From Astrocystis sublimbata (taxonomy: Eukaryota; Ascomycota; Sordariomycetes; Xylariales; Xylariaceae): a stretch of DNA of 64,000 nt. The notes under the pieces were generated by a model. The model was given only the letters and a program-made list of their open reading frames with translations. It was not told where the DNA came from and made no database searches. Positions 19,855 through 32,714 of this stretch are shown here, piece by piece. The DNA lies in the NCBI GenBank assembly GCA_022453515.1, contig JAJNNY010000088.1, positions 1 to 64,000 on the forward strand, in the 5' to 3' direction. The position numbers were made by a program, and so were the translations under genes. Each line of letters opens with the position of its first letter. Within the stretch, counting starts at the first letter, position 1.

Positions 19855-21488
19855 TCATGGACTAACGGTGTCGGTTTCCTGTGACGGTAGTCCAAGCTGT
19901 TCTTGATAACTCTCCTCCAACCGAATCTGCTGTAGTGACGTAGGTCGAAGTGCCGGATTTGTCAGCTGAAGATAGTACACAGCATCACCATGGCCCTTGA
20001 CATCAACATGTAAAAGCTCCTCCACAATCATGCACCCGCTGCCTCCCTGCTTGTATGCCAATTTTTCCCAACTCTCCTTTAGCTCGGGTAACAAGGCGAG
20101 CCCCCAAGTGCCTCTCCATGTCGCAACAGCAGGCCGGCGATACTCAATGAATTGATACTTGAAAAGACCTGCGAACCCTTTGCGCCCATTCCAAATCTCC
20201 ATAGTCTTGAGCTGTGGCATCGCAAAAGCTGCTGCTAACGCTGCCTGCAACATGGCGTGAATTTCGCCAAGGTCTCCGTCGGGTGTGAGTAGCTGCGAAG
20301 TGAGTGCAAGCGAGGCTAGATTAGGCCATTGGAACGAGCTCTTGCGTGCATCAAAGAACTGGCTGGCATCTGCTATGGAGGATGCTGATAGGTGTTCGAG
20401 CATGAGACTGACCTGGGCAAGCCTCCCGCTAACAATAGAACACGGTTGTCGGATAAGGTCGCAGTTGTTGCAACGGCGTGAGTATTGTTCATTGGAGTTC
20501 TCGAATATTGTAAGTCTCTTTAACTTGAAATTAAGGATAACTAGATGATCGCATAATTGTTTGTAATCTGCAATCGTTATAATTATCTCCCAACTTATGT
20601 GCGACACTTGGGGGGGGGGGGGGGCTGCTCGTTAGGAATGTCGCTGTAGTTAGCACAAGCAATTGGTACTTACCATGATCCGTCCAACGCTGCTGTCCAC
20701 GTTCCCACTCTCTCCATGGCTCGTAAAAGATTTCTTGGACATTATGGCAATAAGTAAATATGAATGCAATTGTATTTGGCGACCAACGTCGACGGTTTTG
20801 TTGGCGGAGAAACACAGATGTAATAGCGGGGATTTGGAAAAGTGGCAAGTAGTGTTGACACAACCACTGATCCTGCTGTTCCGTAAGCCCTGGTCCCATC
20901 ATATATTCGAACACTCTCATGATTGCCTTGTTGCCAGGTTCGTCATTCGTCCATTGGTGATGGGGGTCCTCCAGTTGATGGGTTGCCATCTGCTTAGCGA
21001 CTCTGTCTGTGTCCAAGTCGCCCAAAGTCAGGTCCGAAGGTAAGCGCTTTGAACCAGTGCTCCGAGTCGCTGGGAGAGTGGACGCTGATATCGAGAACCA
21101 AGTCGCCCATTGGCTCGAATTTACTGAGAGCTATGAATAGATCCCTTAGCGATGTCATGACGGTGTTGTTATCCTCGACTGATATTATTGACCCTTCATG
21201 AGTCATATGCTCCGATTTACACCCAGCACAGTCGTATCTCTGAAGTTTACAAGAGAACCACAGGTAGCGGATGTGATGTCTGTTGCGACGGACCATGTAA
21301 TGGAGTTGGCGAAGCCGCTTAGGGGTCAACATGATGCGAGAGAAGTTATGTCGCTCTATGATTGCCTGCCACTGTCGCGATACCGCAGCGCACCTCGCGA
21401 TTTTGTAGTCGTGGAGATTGCAGATCTCGTCGAGAATCATATATTGTATCTCGGGGGGCAGACGGGCCCAGTGAGGCCTTGGGGCCAT
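19855..21488 (-). pseudogene. F-box protein with DUF6546-like C-terminus, one-base frameshift
   Basis: F-box proteins recruit substrates to SCF ubiquitin ligases. An F-box-like segment WARLPPEIQYMILDEICN sits near residues 7-24, and the C-terminal exon has the features I associate with fungal DUF6546 proteins (MPQLKTMEIWNGRKG, ATWRGTWGLALLPELKESWE, long-range HVDVKGHGDA). The first exon is 21488-20674, the intron 20568-20673 (106 bp, GTAAGT, with 15 G at 20610-20624), and the last exon 20567-19855. Within exon 1 the frame changes at a TTT (plus-strand AAA 21024-21026). The downstream frame takes over at once with no room for an intron. Without the extra base the product would be about 508 residues. 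It is either a recent mutation or a homopolymer base-call error. Start chosen at the ATG before APRPHW. Confidence 0.78.
20610..20624. repeat. Poly-G tract of 15 in F-box gene intron
   Basis: A run of 15 G on the plus strand inside the intron of the minus-strand F-box gene, between the branch region and the acceptor. Length is likely variable or miscalled, like the poly-C/G at 3367 and 13263. Confidence 0.85.
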
Positions 21489-22158
21489 TGAACGTAGAAA
21501 ATACATAAAACCAATGGCCTTGACGGCTGAACGAGGTATGTTGGTAGATCTGGAGATGTATGTTCCTTCGACGTGCGTGGAAAGTGCTAAGGCTAGAGAG
21601 TTTTTCGTTAGTCCTGCCTTCTACGCGGCTTCGGAGTCTATACAGTTCCTGAGTCAATAGTTGTCAAATTGGATGTCGGCTATAGTTGATGACGGTGGGA
21701 ATTGAGAGAGGTCCTGGTTTTCCAGGCGTTCTCGGAGGTGGGAGGAGCAGTTACATATAGAAAGGGACAGTACGATTGGATTCTAGGCACTTTGATTGAC
21801 CCCTCTATCTCCTATATGTGCATGGTTTAGTCATACCTACCTATGCAGGGCTTCGTACAAGTGTTTTACTTGAACTTTAGATTGCCGTATTTATACTTTA
21901 AACTCGCTCTAGGTAGGCTATGGCCGGACATTTTCTCCATTGGAGTAAGACGTAGCATTATGCAAGTAGAGATAATCCATCGTTAAGGTTGGATAGATTA
22001 TGTCTAGGATAGGAGTCTAAAGGAAGGAAACGTATAGGGGAGTGAAATCAGGCTACTTCACCCCCCCCCTATTACGATGTGGTGGAGTGTGTCTGTCTGG
22101 CTAATCGCAAATTCGACGATGTACCATACGGGCAGAGTGTTCGTGAGACTCGAGTAAA
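21489..22158. other. Intergenic region with short poly-C
   Basis: A 670-bp stretch upstream of the F-box gene and downstream of the transporter. A run of nine C lies at 22061-22069. No gene seen. Confidence 0.55.
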
Positions 22159-24426
22159 TCAACCGCTTGCGCGTCCTTGCTCGGCATCGCCAACCGGAAG
22201 ATCTTTGGCTGATACTTGAAGGGCAGGCTCCTCCGCCTTCAGCCTCGCAAATGTTTTTTCGGCATCCCACACCCAAGGAGAAGAACTGGCGAACAACAAG
22301 TCTATCTCCTCCAGAGCTGTGAGAGATCATATGTCAGTAATTGTTCACTTCCGTCTGAAAAATGCGACGAGAGAGCAGAAGGAAGTATGTATGACTAGGA
22401 CTGAGCATATGTTGTGGAAATATAGTCTCCCGGGTCGTTGAACAGGCGACTCGGAGATACTTACTGCGTTGGTTGGTCTCGGGATATAGCGCCCAAACAA
22501 TCGGGATTGTTATGATATTCACAATGCCAAAAATGTGTAGAGTTGTCGCTCCGATCCCTAATTATAGCTTATTAGAAAAGTAGTCATTTGATGTTCGGTT
22601 GATTAAGGAACTCACGTTCAAACAGAACCGGGCAAAGGAGTGTCAGCCAGCCATTTCCTATCGACCACCCTACCACGCCCCATGCGTTGCCATGATTACG
22701 CATCTGCAGTGGGAATATCTCGGCAGGATACAGCCACGGGACTGTGAGCCATGTTGCTCCGAACACCGACGTAAAGATGAAAACGAACGATGCCGCTGCC
22801 GCACCATAGGAACTGGCCTTGCCTGTATCTCCGGCACGGGAAGCATTTTCGCCGAGCTGCGAGAAAGCGCCCGCGAGGAACATCTGAGAAGGACCGTTAG
22901 AGGCAATGACGTTTCAGGAATACAAGGTCGTGTGTGACGTGGGAAAGACTTACTGCGATGCCCTGGCCGACCGAACCCCAATACAATGTCCAACGACGAC
23001 CAATGCGATCAAGCGTGAACACACAAATGAGCGTAGCGAACATGTAGAATATGTTATTGAGCCCGCTAATCCACTGACTCTTGCCGGAAGAGAAGCCAGC
23101 AATGCGGAATATTGTGGGAGCATAGACCGTCACACCGGCAATGCCAACCCATTCTTGGAGAATCTGCAACCAGATGACAAGCTGGACCCGGCGCGCAATG
23201 TGCAGTCTTCCGGAGCCGATGCCGAACAACATGTGATAATACGACGTCTTCGTAGACTCTTGCTTCTCTAACGCGATGACGTTCCGGATCTCCTGAAGCT
23301 CGATGTTCGCTCGGACTGCATCGTCGCCTGTCGATCCGCGGAGTCGGCGCAGCACGTATTGCGCCTCTGCGTCACGCCCGGCTTTGGCGAGATAGCGCGG
23401 GGACTCGGGGAAGAACCACACTGTTGCGAGGAGGAAGAGGAGAGGTATGATCTTTCAAGGCTTCTGTGTCAGTATTGTGTTGCTGCTGAGATGAAGTCGT
23501 GAGCCTTACCTGGAATGCGAGTGGGAAGCGCCATCGAAACGCGGAGTTTCCATAGTCAACTTCACGAAAAGTGTTAGTGCTCTTCATGAATGTAGCGAAA
23601 CAGTATTTAGTTGCTTGACTCACTGAATGAAAGTCCATATTCAAGCCAATAGGCGACGACCACTCCGAAAATGTTCAAAGTGAACTCGATAGCGATAAAC
23701 TGCCCTCTCGACGTATGTTCTGCTGTCTCTGTCGCCCTAAGAGATAATCAATCAGTTCACTAATGCTCGCTTAAGAGGCTATTATTCCAGTGGCCTTACC
23801 AGACAGGAACGACGGCATTCAAAATACCGGTGCCAATTCCATTCACAACGCGTGCTAATTTGAGTCTCAGCTTCAGGCCTCTCAGCTGGGCGGCAGGATC
23901 ACTCACCTCCTATCATCCAATCGCTGTTTTGTGCCGCTGACTGCAAGGAGGCCCCAAAGATTGCCCACGCTGCCCCTAGGGCGATTGACTTGATTCTGCC
24001 GATCCGGTCTCCGAACCAACCTCCAAGGAGACAACCGACCAATGTGCCCAGATAGTAGACTGCTACTATTCCACCCTGGAGCAGACTGTTCGTTATAATT
24101 GGGGTGCCTTCGTCATCCACATAGCCAATCTTCATGAGATCAATGTAGTTCTTGGCATTGTTAACACCGCCCATCACACCTAAGGGAGAATGACCAGGTT
24201 AGCTTCGCTTCTGTAGCATGGGATCAGAGAGGACGGAAATACCTTGATCATAACCGAAGAAGAAGATCGATAGAGCGGCGAGTGAGTTGATGGCAATCAA
24301 CAATGACCTCTTCTCCAAGACATTGACCACATTGAAGCCTGGCAGGCGGTCGATCTGAGTCTGCGAGCGGTTTTCCACTGAGCTGTGCGTATCCGCCATT
24401 GTGTCCGCATCCTGTGCTTGCGTCAT
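22159..24426 (-). CDS. MFS sugar transporter (hexose transporter type)
   Basis: A proton-coupled or facilitative sugar carrier of the plasma membrane (MFS, sugar porter family). Nine exons (minus): 24426-24243, 24179-23907, 23854-23800, 23736-23624, 23559-23510, 23451-22954, 22883-22616, 22557-22465 and 22316-22159. They give 563 residues, in the usual 500-570 range. All introns are short GT-AG and the phases fit. Signatures include GGWFGDRIGRIKSI after TM2 (the D-R-x-G-R motif), FRWRFPLAFQ, FFPESPRYLAKAGR (PESPR motif), DRIGRRWTLYW in the second half, PAEIFPLQMR and ALYPETNQRTLEEID near the C-terminus. The substrate cannot be read from sequence. It lies alone between the F-box gene and a gene-free stretch. 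Confidence 0.93.
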
Positions 24427-27400
24427 CTTGGCGCGTAGTTTCTACACTCATGCATGAGGTATCACAATATCATAGGGACATTCACTGATCGACTGCGGAG
24501 TTGGGCGATAAGACCTTTTTATGACGGAGACCACCTCTTTATCCATACCTCACCGCGATCGGTCTGAGCATTTGAGAAAAAAAATCTGTCACTTCTCATC
24601 GGGCTACCGGTAAAGACAACCCGAACTTCACCATGCTCGCCTCGGCACCATTCCGCAGCTGGCGCATTTCGGTATTATGCAGGCATGCAGATTCCCCCAC
24701 CTTTGATCCCCAGCTTCCCCGCATGGGGAAAGCTGCTCGGCTGCTTAACGTACGACGAACGACTGTAGACAAAAAACTCATACCCCTGTCCAAAATCGTG
24801 ATGACCTCATGTGGCTGTTCTACCGCGACACTCGGAGGAGCTCAGAGCAGCGTCTTTGACACCATGTCCCGGAGAAGTCGGGCTGTTGCGCCTCGCGATG
24901 ACATATTGGTATGCCGTTCTGGGTTTTTTACCGAGTATCAAAGAATAATGAGAGGCAGCTTTTTTGGAATCTTTTAGAGAGATGAATTTCTGACGCCTCA
25001 ATTCCGCGCTGCATTTCCTTGATGGGGTTGGCGTTTTTAAGTGTGCGGGCACATCCGCAGATTTCCACCAGGATAGGTAGGTGTAAATGCGCTCGGGCCA
25101 AAGCAGAAAATGTTTGTGAAATTCTACCAAACTCAATTCGAGCTGCCTCTGTGAGATTGAAGAACTGAAAGTGATCGATTGATATGCAAATCGACGTTAC
25201 TGTTCAACGTGATGACTCTCAACTCACAACATTAACTCGAATCAATGATTGTTCACGGTCAAATACGAAAGTATTTGAAGTTCTGGGGACAATTACAAAA
25301 CTGGTGGCGTCTGCTGCCCATCCTCAATAGGATTGAATCGCCGGTAGTTGACGTTCGTCAGCGGCACCTAAGAGACATCAGCCAATCAAAAGTCATGATT
25401 CTAATGAACGGTCAGGGCGGATCTGACAAAAACGTGTTTGAAAAGCTTGTTATACCTACTTAGAGGGTCCCATTCCATCCGCACCAATGAGGAACGCTTC
25501 AACATTACATATGGCATGACGAGTATCATTTCATCCTACCAGCCACGCCAGCCCAGAACAACCCCTCATTCCGTTATCGCATGAAGGCTATTGGATCTAA
25601 TCGCAGTGATTCAACAGCATGAGAGATATTCCCTCTGGAGGATATAATCATACGGCCAGCTTACTTCCGTTCCTATGTAGATTGCTTCATTTTCTCTACT
25701 TTATGTGATATGTGTAGAGCTTCATTTTGACTACTATAATATACACCTTGGAGCCCCTTCTTCGAGGTTCCACTAGTAAGAGAACCCCTGCCTATGATCT
25801 CTTATTAGTGTTATACGCAACAACGTTCACGAGACCTGAGCTTGCTCCCATCCGTCTAGAAAACCCACTCCATACGCCACTGAACGTTTCGAACGCCGCT
25901 TCCCGTTCGCTTCTAAATAGCAAAGTAACGGACCTCGTCATCTGTCACCCTTTCGCTCAAAGGTGGGTGTGTATCGACTGCCGGAGGGTGTTGAAGGTTA
26001 CGCCGGTATCATACAGGTGCAGAAAATTTGAACGAATGGGTTGCTGCGACAAGATGAACTAAACTAGGAAGGACGAGACTAATTATAGAGATGGTCAAGG
26101 GGCTTGCAGATTCATGCAAATATTAACCGCCGATCTCGATTTGGTTAATGTGAGTTGAACTTTCCTTTTCAATATTCTGAGTTGATTGTTTCTAGTTTCC
26201 TCGCTATACTATTAGACATCTGATTAGGTCGCCAGATATGAGTCAGTAGGTAGCAACATACTGGTTCAGCCGCAAGCACATTTTATCTGAACTTGAATCA
26301 GATTTTGAAAATCCCAGAAGATTTTGGATTTGGTCATTACTACACTACTGTTTTAATTAAGTAATCAAGGTTGTGAGCTGGATTCTGAGAGCAACTGAGG
26401 CGCAAACTACTGAATATTGGATTATGGCGCTACCAAATCTAGCGTGCTCAATGCTCATCACCTCAGTGTCTGGATTTTGACTTCAAATCAAATATTAGCT
26501 AGTCTGCCTGATTGGTTGAAAGATTGCGCCTATCAGACCGGGCACGCATCCGGTCTACGACGTGGCGTTGTGCGATATACCGGCTGTACTTCGTCCTTTC
26601 AGACATAGCGCCACGCCCCATCAGCCTCTTCCGGTGCCGTGGAACATGAGCAAGATTTGTATGGATTTTTGATTAGTTGGCAACGATAGAAAATAAGAGT
26701 GAGTTTAGAGTAACTGAGATGTAGGGGGGGCGGCTTTGGGTATATTAGAGCAAATTTCGTATAGTTGTTCTTTTGTGGACTCACTAATGACGACTGCCTC
26801 GACTGTCTATCGCCAATATTCGTGCAAAAACATTGATTGGTTCGATCTCGATGGTCGTGGATGATGTGAAGACGGTGTAATACCAGTGCAACCGAGAAGA
26901 GGGGAGAGAAAATTCAGTCCGAGTTGCAGCTCATGCGTACAACTGTAGCAGTTGACCGAGCTGTCTGTATCATCTATCATAGTCTTTGAATCTCCTGTGT
27001 TGATTAGCACTGCGGTGGTGAGAGTTTTGAAATGTGATCACACAAGTTCTAATTCTAAATGAGAACTCTCGTGGGAAGGGTATGGCTGGTTGGTGGCAGT
27101 GCTTCAAAGACATTGCTTGCCAGCCAAAGAAAGTAAACTCATTTCAGTATAAAGCCCGTTCTTGATCATTTCTCAAATAGCACTCATCCTCGCCCACGTG
27201 ACACATAAGCACAGCACGGGCGAAATTATATTTGTATCCTTCGAGTCATGGACTGCGGCGGGCTTCATGACGCCGCAAGGACCTGCATGAAAACGTCTAG
27301 GCAGTCTATATCGATTTTCAATACAAATTAACATCATATAGGGAGACTTGAAGATCATAAGGTCTCTGTTGTATGTACGTACGTTTACTGGAAGTAAGTT

Positions 27401-29545
27401 GAAACGGAAACAGCTAACAGTAGAATCGAGATGGCGCAAGTTGTGATTAGAAACCCAGAGACGCGAGGCACACTTACCAAATTATCACGTCATATGCCCG
27501 AACAGCCAGCAACTACTGCAGAATGTTCAACCTCTCAATTTACAGTTGGTAGGACTCCGTGTACTTTAGTGTGAGTAGCAGTGTAATAGTGGTATCCGGC
27601 TTTACACTCGGGAACGGATGTTCCCGCGCCCCATGCTCCAAGGCAACGGGACACCAGGATTTATTTGGAACAATCAAGGACATGTCACATTTTTCCACCG
27701 ACCGAGAATCTCGTCCATGTAACGCCGACCCGATGTGATATAGTTCGTTGTTTCCGAGAGATGCTCAAGTTCTGAAAGGGCACCTAGTGAGAGACGCAAG
27801 AAGGGGGGAACGAATGCTGTATACCTACCTAGTAGCAAGCGACCGAGTATGTTGTGTAAGTATATCTCATTATCACTGCTACATCAGCTCAGGAGCCTCA
27901 ATTCAATCACAATATGCGCATGGGGAACAGTCCGGGACCTACTATACCCGATGCACAAGATACCTGGGCTCTAGATCAACCACATATGCACAGCACTTTC
28001 CATGATACTCAGCGTACTATACTAAAACATAACGTCTCGCTATCTGGTCCTAAGCGAGAGCAATTGGGCAATATAAGTGTTACGGTGGTTCTGGAGCGAG
28101 GACCCTCGACCCCTTCTCTCCTGCACTGCTACTTACCGATTCAGGCTTAAAGGCAGATCTTAACCCTCTAGCTGACCCGTCCAGCCTCCAGCTCAGGACC
28201 CTGACTCGATAAATGCGCTTGGCAGTATCCTCTCTGGGTAGAGGCGTCCCTTTTGGGGAGAAAGTCTTTCCATTAACGTTCTTCTGCGTCATTCTTCGTT
28301 ATCCTCCCCGCTCACGGGAGTTCTCGTGTTGAATGAACACCAACAGTCTGCCCACAGCTAACGACCACACCCTCGGATATGCGGTAGGCTCTGTTGTTAG
28401 TTCACATTGTGACCCTCACCGCTAGAAAAACAAACACTGCTGCTGGAAAGTTTCAAGCTCACGTCATGCCACTCGAGGCAAACTGGTCTCTGCGGCATGG
28501 TGACCTAAGGTAATATGTAATCTTTTTCGAGGTGCTTTTGTTGGACTGGCCCAGACTATTATAGTGTCGCGGGTGCTGAGTACCAACCCCAACCAGTATG
28601 GATTAGACCGATTGCACTAACATCAGTTTTGGGATGGGATCTTTTTGGCAACTATAACCCTCATTTAGACTCTCTCTCCGAATTGAGGAAACTGGTTGGG
28701 TTGAGGGTGCTGAGTTATTTTTTAAAGTCAGGTGTACATAATCACCTTTGGATGATTACCAACATTCGCGAATAACCTCGTGGAGGCAGAGGGAATAGGT
28801 AACATCTCCGGCGCTGAGGGCGCTGTTAGCGGTGTGGACCTTCAAGGGTTCTAAAGTACCTGGCTCGCCTGTCTCGCCTGAGCAATTTTGGCGCCGAAAC
28901 GGACGCCGCAGGTCACACACTTGTAACCCAGCCCTTAGAGATCCATCTGGCATTCCTATTGGCGTGTACATTGATTGCACTGAACAATCAAATTGATGTA
29001 CTTACCGGGAGAACAGAAGACACTAGAGGAGAGAAAGAGCATTGTCATTATACTCTACCCGACGGTACGGATGTGTCGATGGATGGGACACAGCATCTTG
29101 GCTGTTAGATGCATTGCGCCATACCTACTTAACCCTACCCTGACGGAAGTGGCGCCACTAAGATTGGCCTCGGATTGGCCTACTATCGCAACTCAACTTT
29201 ACATACTATGTAGTATGTCGGATCCTTGGAAGTCCCCCGCCACCATCCCTGCAAGATTCCTCGATATCGAATGGAATGGAGCCGATGGAACGGCTGCGCG
29301 GTCCAACTGCTGTACTCCATGATGCGACAGCCGCGCGATAACAATTGCTTTCCCTCGAGTGGCAAGTCGGTGGCATAGCAGTAGTAGTGAATGCTTCGTC
29401 TATGATAAAACCGTATAACCTTTCTTTTTTCTTCTTCTTCTCCTCTTCTTGTCTGTCCTTTCCATTTGCGCCGGTTTGCCAATCCCACTGTGACCTTGAC
29501 AAGAACTAGGACGTAGCCGACAGGATTGCGATCCGACAACACACC
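24427..29545. other. 5.1-kb gene-free region upstream of transporter and P450
   Basis: Between two divergent genes, with no reading frame over about 115 residues and none with recognisable domains. Composition is more AT-rich than the flanking genes. Candidate fragments (for example 24807-25136 minus and 25245-25463 plus) show no motif I know. No terminal inverted repeats, target-site duplications or long direct repeats stood out by eye. It may be promoter DNA plus decayed sequence. Confidence 0.5.
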
Positions 29546-31597
29546 ATGACCGAGGACCAGCTTCGCCATCTCTCCATGTTGGCAACCGTTGCCGGCGTGG
29601 CTGTTCACCATGGCATCTTCATGCGCGGCGAGTGGCATCTACACGGCTCCGAAATCATCGCCGCCCATGTCCCTATCGCCGGTATGGTGCTGTGGTATCT
29701 CATCCCCACCGTCACCAGACCCTTCTACGCCTTCGGTCCATTGGCCGTTCTCGTGGGCGCATACTTGTTCGGACTGTTTGGGAGCATGACCCTCTATCGA
29801 CTCTTCTTCCATCGTCTCAATTCTTTCAAGGGGCCGAGGCTTGCGGCTGTGTCCAAGCTTTGGCATGTGTGGCATGTCCGTAATTCCAAGAATCACCTGT
29901 TCCAGCAGAAGCTGCAGAAAGAATGGGGGACAATTGTCAGAACAGGTGAGCTTCTTCATCAGCGCGGGTTTTCCCACCAACATGAAAAGTGTGCAAGTAT
30001 TGCGACAATCGGGAGTGAATTGCAAGCTAATATCTGGCGAAACCAAGGCCCAAATGAGCTCACGTTGTTCCACCCTGATGCCATTGAGCTTATGGATGGC
30101 TTCAGTAACGAGACCACGCGGGATGTCTGGTATGATATCGTCCGGCCTAGGACCTCAGCTGTCTTCACCCGCGACAGGCAGGAGCACAAAATTGGCCGCA
30201 AGTACTGGGCCCAAGGCTTGTCGAACAAAGGTAAGTGAATCCTCAAGGTGGAATCGCGCGTCGCTAACGATATGTTTGACAGCAATGAACGATTATTACC
30301 CTCGCATGGCTAGGATTGTTAGAGACCTCTCGACCTGCGTCGGCACTTATGACGGCAAGCCAGTAGACATTGACCAGATCATGTCGTGGTATTCCTGGGA
30401 TGTCATGGGAGAAGTGCTCTTCGGCGAGGACTTCGGCCTCGTTCGATCCAAAGAAACGCATCCCAGTATAGCGCACAGGGACCGTGCATTGGCTCTGGCT
30501 GGACCCCTCGGTGACGCCATCTGGATCGCCCTCCTGGGTTTCCAGCTTGCCCCGTCGGTCGGCCCTGTCAGGGACTGGCACAATATGATCCAATTCTGCG
30601 AGGACCACATGAAATTGCGTCTCAATGTAGGTCCTCCCCTGACAGCTCGCGCAACTTTTTACCTTTGTAACAGCATTCTGATGGAGTGGCATGATATATA
30701 GCGCGGTGGCAGCGACAAGGTCGACATGGCGACGTATTTCATTGAAGAATACCAGAAGACGGCGAGCACCAAGACACAGAGAGACAGGGACCTCCATCTC
30801 GCCGGCACGGCGGTGACAGCTGTCGTCGCGGGAAGGTAAGACACCAATCTTTTGCTGTCGCAGCTCTCATGTCACCAATGAGAGTTTTTGCACCCCTCTG
30901 ATCCTCCGGCGGCTACAACTTGAGGCACCCGCTAATATCCTCATAGTGACACTACTCGTGCCGTCCTGATCGGAGTCTGGTGGTTCCTCTCTAAATATCC
31001 CGAGCACGCCAAGCAGGTCCAATCGGAGATCGACGGTCTCGATGTGAGAGATGCGAACGCCATTGCCACCCTGCCGCATCTCAATGGTGTAATCAACGAA
31101 GCTCTTCGGCTCGTGCCACCGGTCCTGACGGGCGGGAACAGGATCACCGGTCCGAATGGAATGTTGATCGACGACGTTCTAATCCCGCCGGGCGTGAAGG
31201 TGACGTGTCCCACATACGTCCTCCACAGAAGTAAGTGCGCGCCTAATCGAGGCTTCCGACGACTGTTTGTGATTTTATGCTGACCTACAAACCTGCAGTG
31301 GAATCGATGTGGGTGAAGCCAGACGAATTCATCCCCGAGCGATGGTACTCGCGGCCCGAGCTTATTCTAGACAAGCGAGCCTTCAAGCCCTTTAGTTTCG
31401 GCGCTCGATACTGCTTGGGAAAGAACATGGCCATCGCGGCTCTCCGCCTCGTCATTGCGACCTTGCTGCAGGACTTCAACGTGAGCTTCGCGCCCGGCTA
31501 CGACGAGGACACCATGTGGCGCGATATGAGAGACCAGGTCACCTGTCAGCCCGGTGAGGTCCACTGCGTCTTCGAGCCGCGCAAAGCGGCGAAATGA
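29546..31597 (+). CDS. Cytochrome P450 monooxygenase
   Basis: A heme-thiolate oxygenase, presumably ER-anchored. Six exons (29546-29945, 30048-30230, 30283-30626, 30702-30835, 30947-31230, 31299-31597) give 547 residues, slightly longer than the usual 500-530 because of an extended N-terminus with two or three hydrophobic segments (about 10-95). Signatures are the I-helix AGTAVTAVVAGSDTT (about 343-357), ExxR as EALR (405-408), PERW (about 461-464), and the heme loop FSFGARYCLG (480-489) with the ligand Cys487. The N-terminal layout (LYRLFFHRLNSFKGPRLAAVSKLW) is like fungal P450s annotated as tryprostatin B 6-hydroxylase-type, but the substrate is unknown. No backbone synthase lies nearby. 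Confidence 0.93.
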
Positions 31598-32714
31598 GAT
31601 CCGACTTTATGATTGCGATGAAGCATCAAGAAAATGAGCTAGCCCGCTTTGCCCTCATAGTGAGAGGACTTTAGCATGGATCTTTCGGTCAAGTGATTTA
31701 GCAGAGGTTCAAAAGGGGGTTCCCAACTGGGGAACGATGTCATGAAGTCGGTAATACCGTTTGATGATAGTTGCGTGGAGTTTACATTGGAATTGCTCGC
31801 GTTATATGCCCTCAACAGCTGCTAATATCAAGCCGCTTGTGATGTTGGGATTTCGACCTGTTCAAGGATGGAGAACCAACCTGGAATGAGGCATCTTTCG
31901 TACAAATGACGATGACCCTACGAGATGAGATTTGCGCAATTAACTAACGCAAGTGAGCTTAGATGTCATCTGCGCGGGGTTCGCTGACTTATGTATGAAG
32001 CACGTGGTGTGTCGCCGAAGCTGATGTACCAAGTAGGTACACGCTTCGTATGGGACATGGATCTCGGCTGTCACTTAAAGTAAGTAGTGGAACTGTATTT
32101 GAGTAGTTCCATTGAGATAAGAAAAAAACAATACAAAATCAATATAAAAATCCGGGCCATCTCAAGTGATATGTGAAGTCATCGTGAGGAACTCGGAAAA
32201 GATTACCCTTCTCACAGCTTTAGAAGAAAAATGAGCACTTTCAAAAGACATTTCAATGACGCAAACAAAGCGAGATGTTAAGCTGAGCACCAAAGTCTTT
32301 CACTCCGGAGTTTGTTGACCAGGAATATGCTACCTCCTTGAGGCTTTCCGGGCTCGTTCGCTCGTACCTCCGAAAGTCGGAACCCTTATCCACTCCCGAA
32401 CCACCCTCTCGGATCCGGACCTTAATGTGCCGACATTTTACATCATTGTTGAGAATCATTCATCCGGGCAACAACCCAACGAGAAATTGGCATACGGTAA
32501 GTTGCGCGGGAATTTCATTCCATCGGACTAGTAGATCGGGTTTAACACCATATAGGCTGACTGAAGAAGGGAATAAGCTGTGAATAATAAAGACAGTCAT
32601 CGTCACCTCTCCTCCATCGCCATAACCTACCTCTTCCTCCGGCACCGAAAATATATCTACCTACCTACCTACCTACCTACCTACCTACCTACCTAGGTAC
32701 TTACATAATCTACC
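31598..32714. other. Intergenic region, tandem genes
   Basis: About 1.1 kb between the P450 and the NmrA-like gene, both on the plus strand. Only short frames occur. It ends with the CTAC microsatellite just before the NmrA-like start. Confidence 0.6.
32657..32692 (+). repeat. CTAC tetranucleotide microsatellite (9 units)
   Basis: Nine tandem CTAC units directly followed by CTAGGTAC, ending about 15-20 bases before the NmrA-like start codon, so within its 5' leader or core promoter. Length changes here could alter leader or promoter spacing. Confidence 0.9.
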
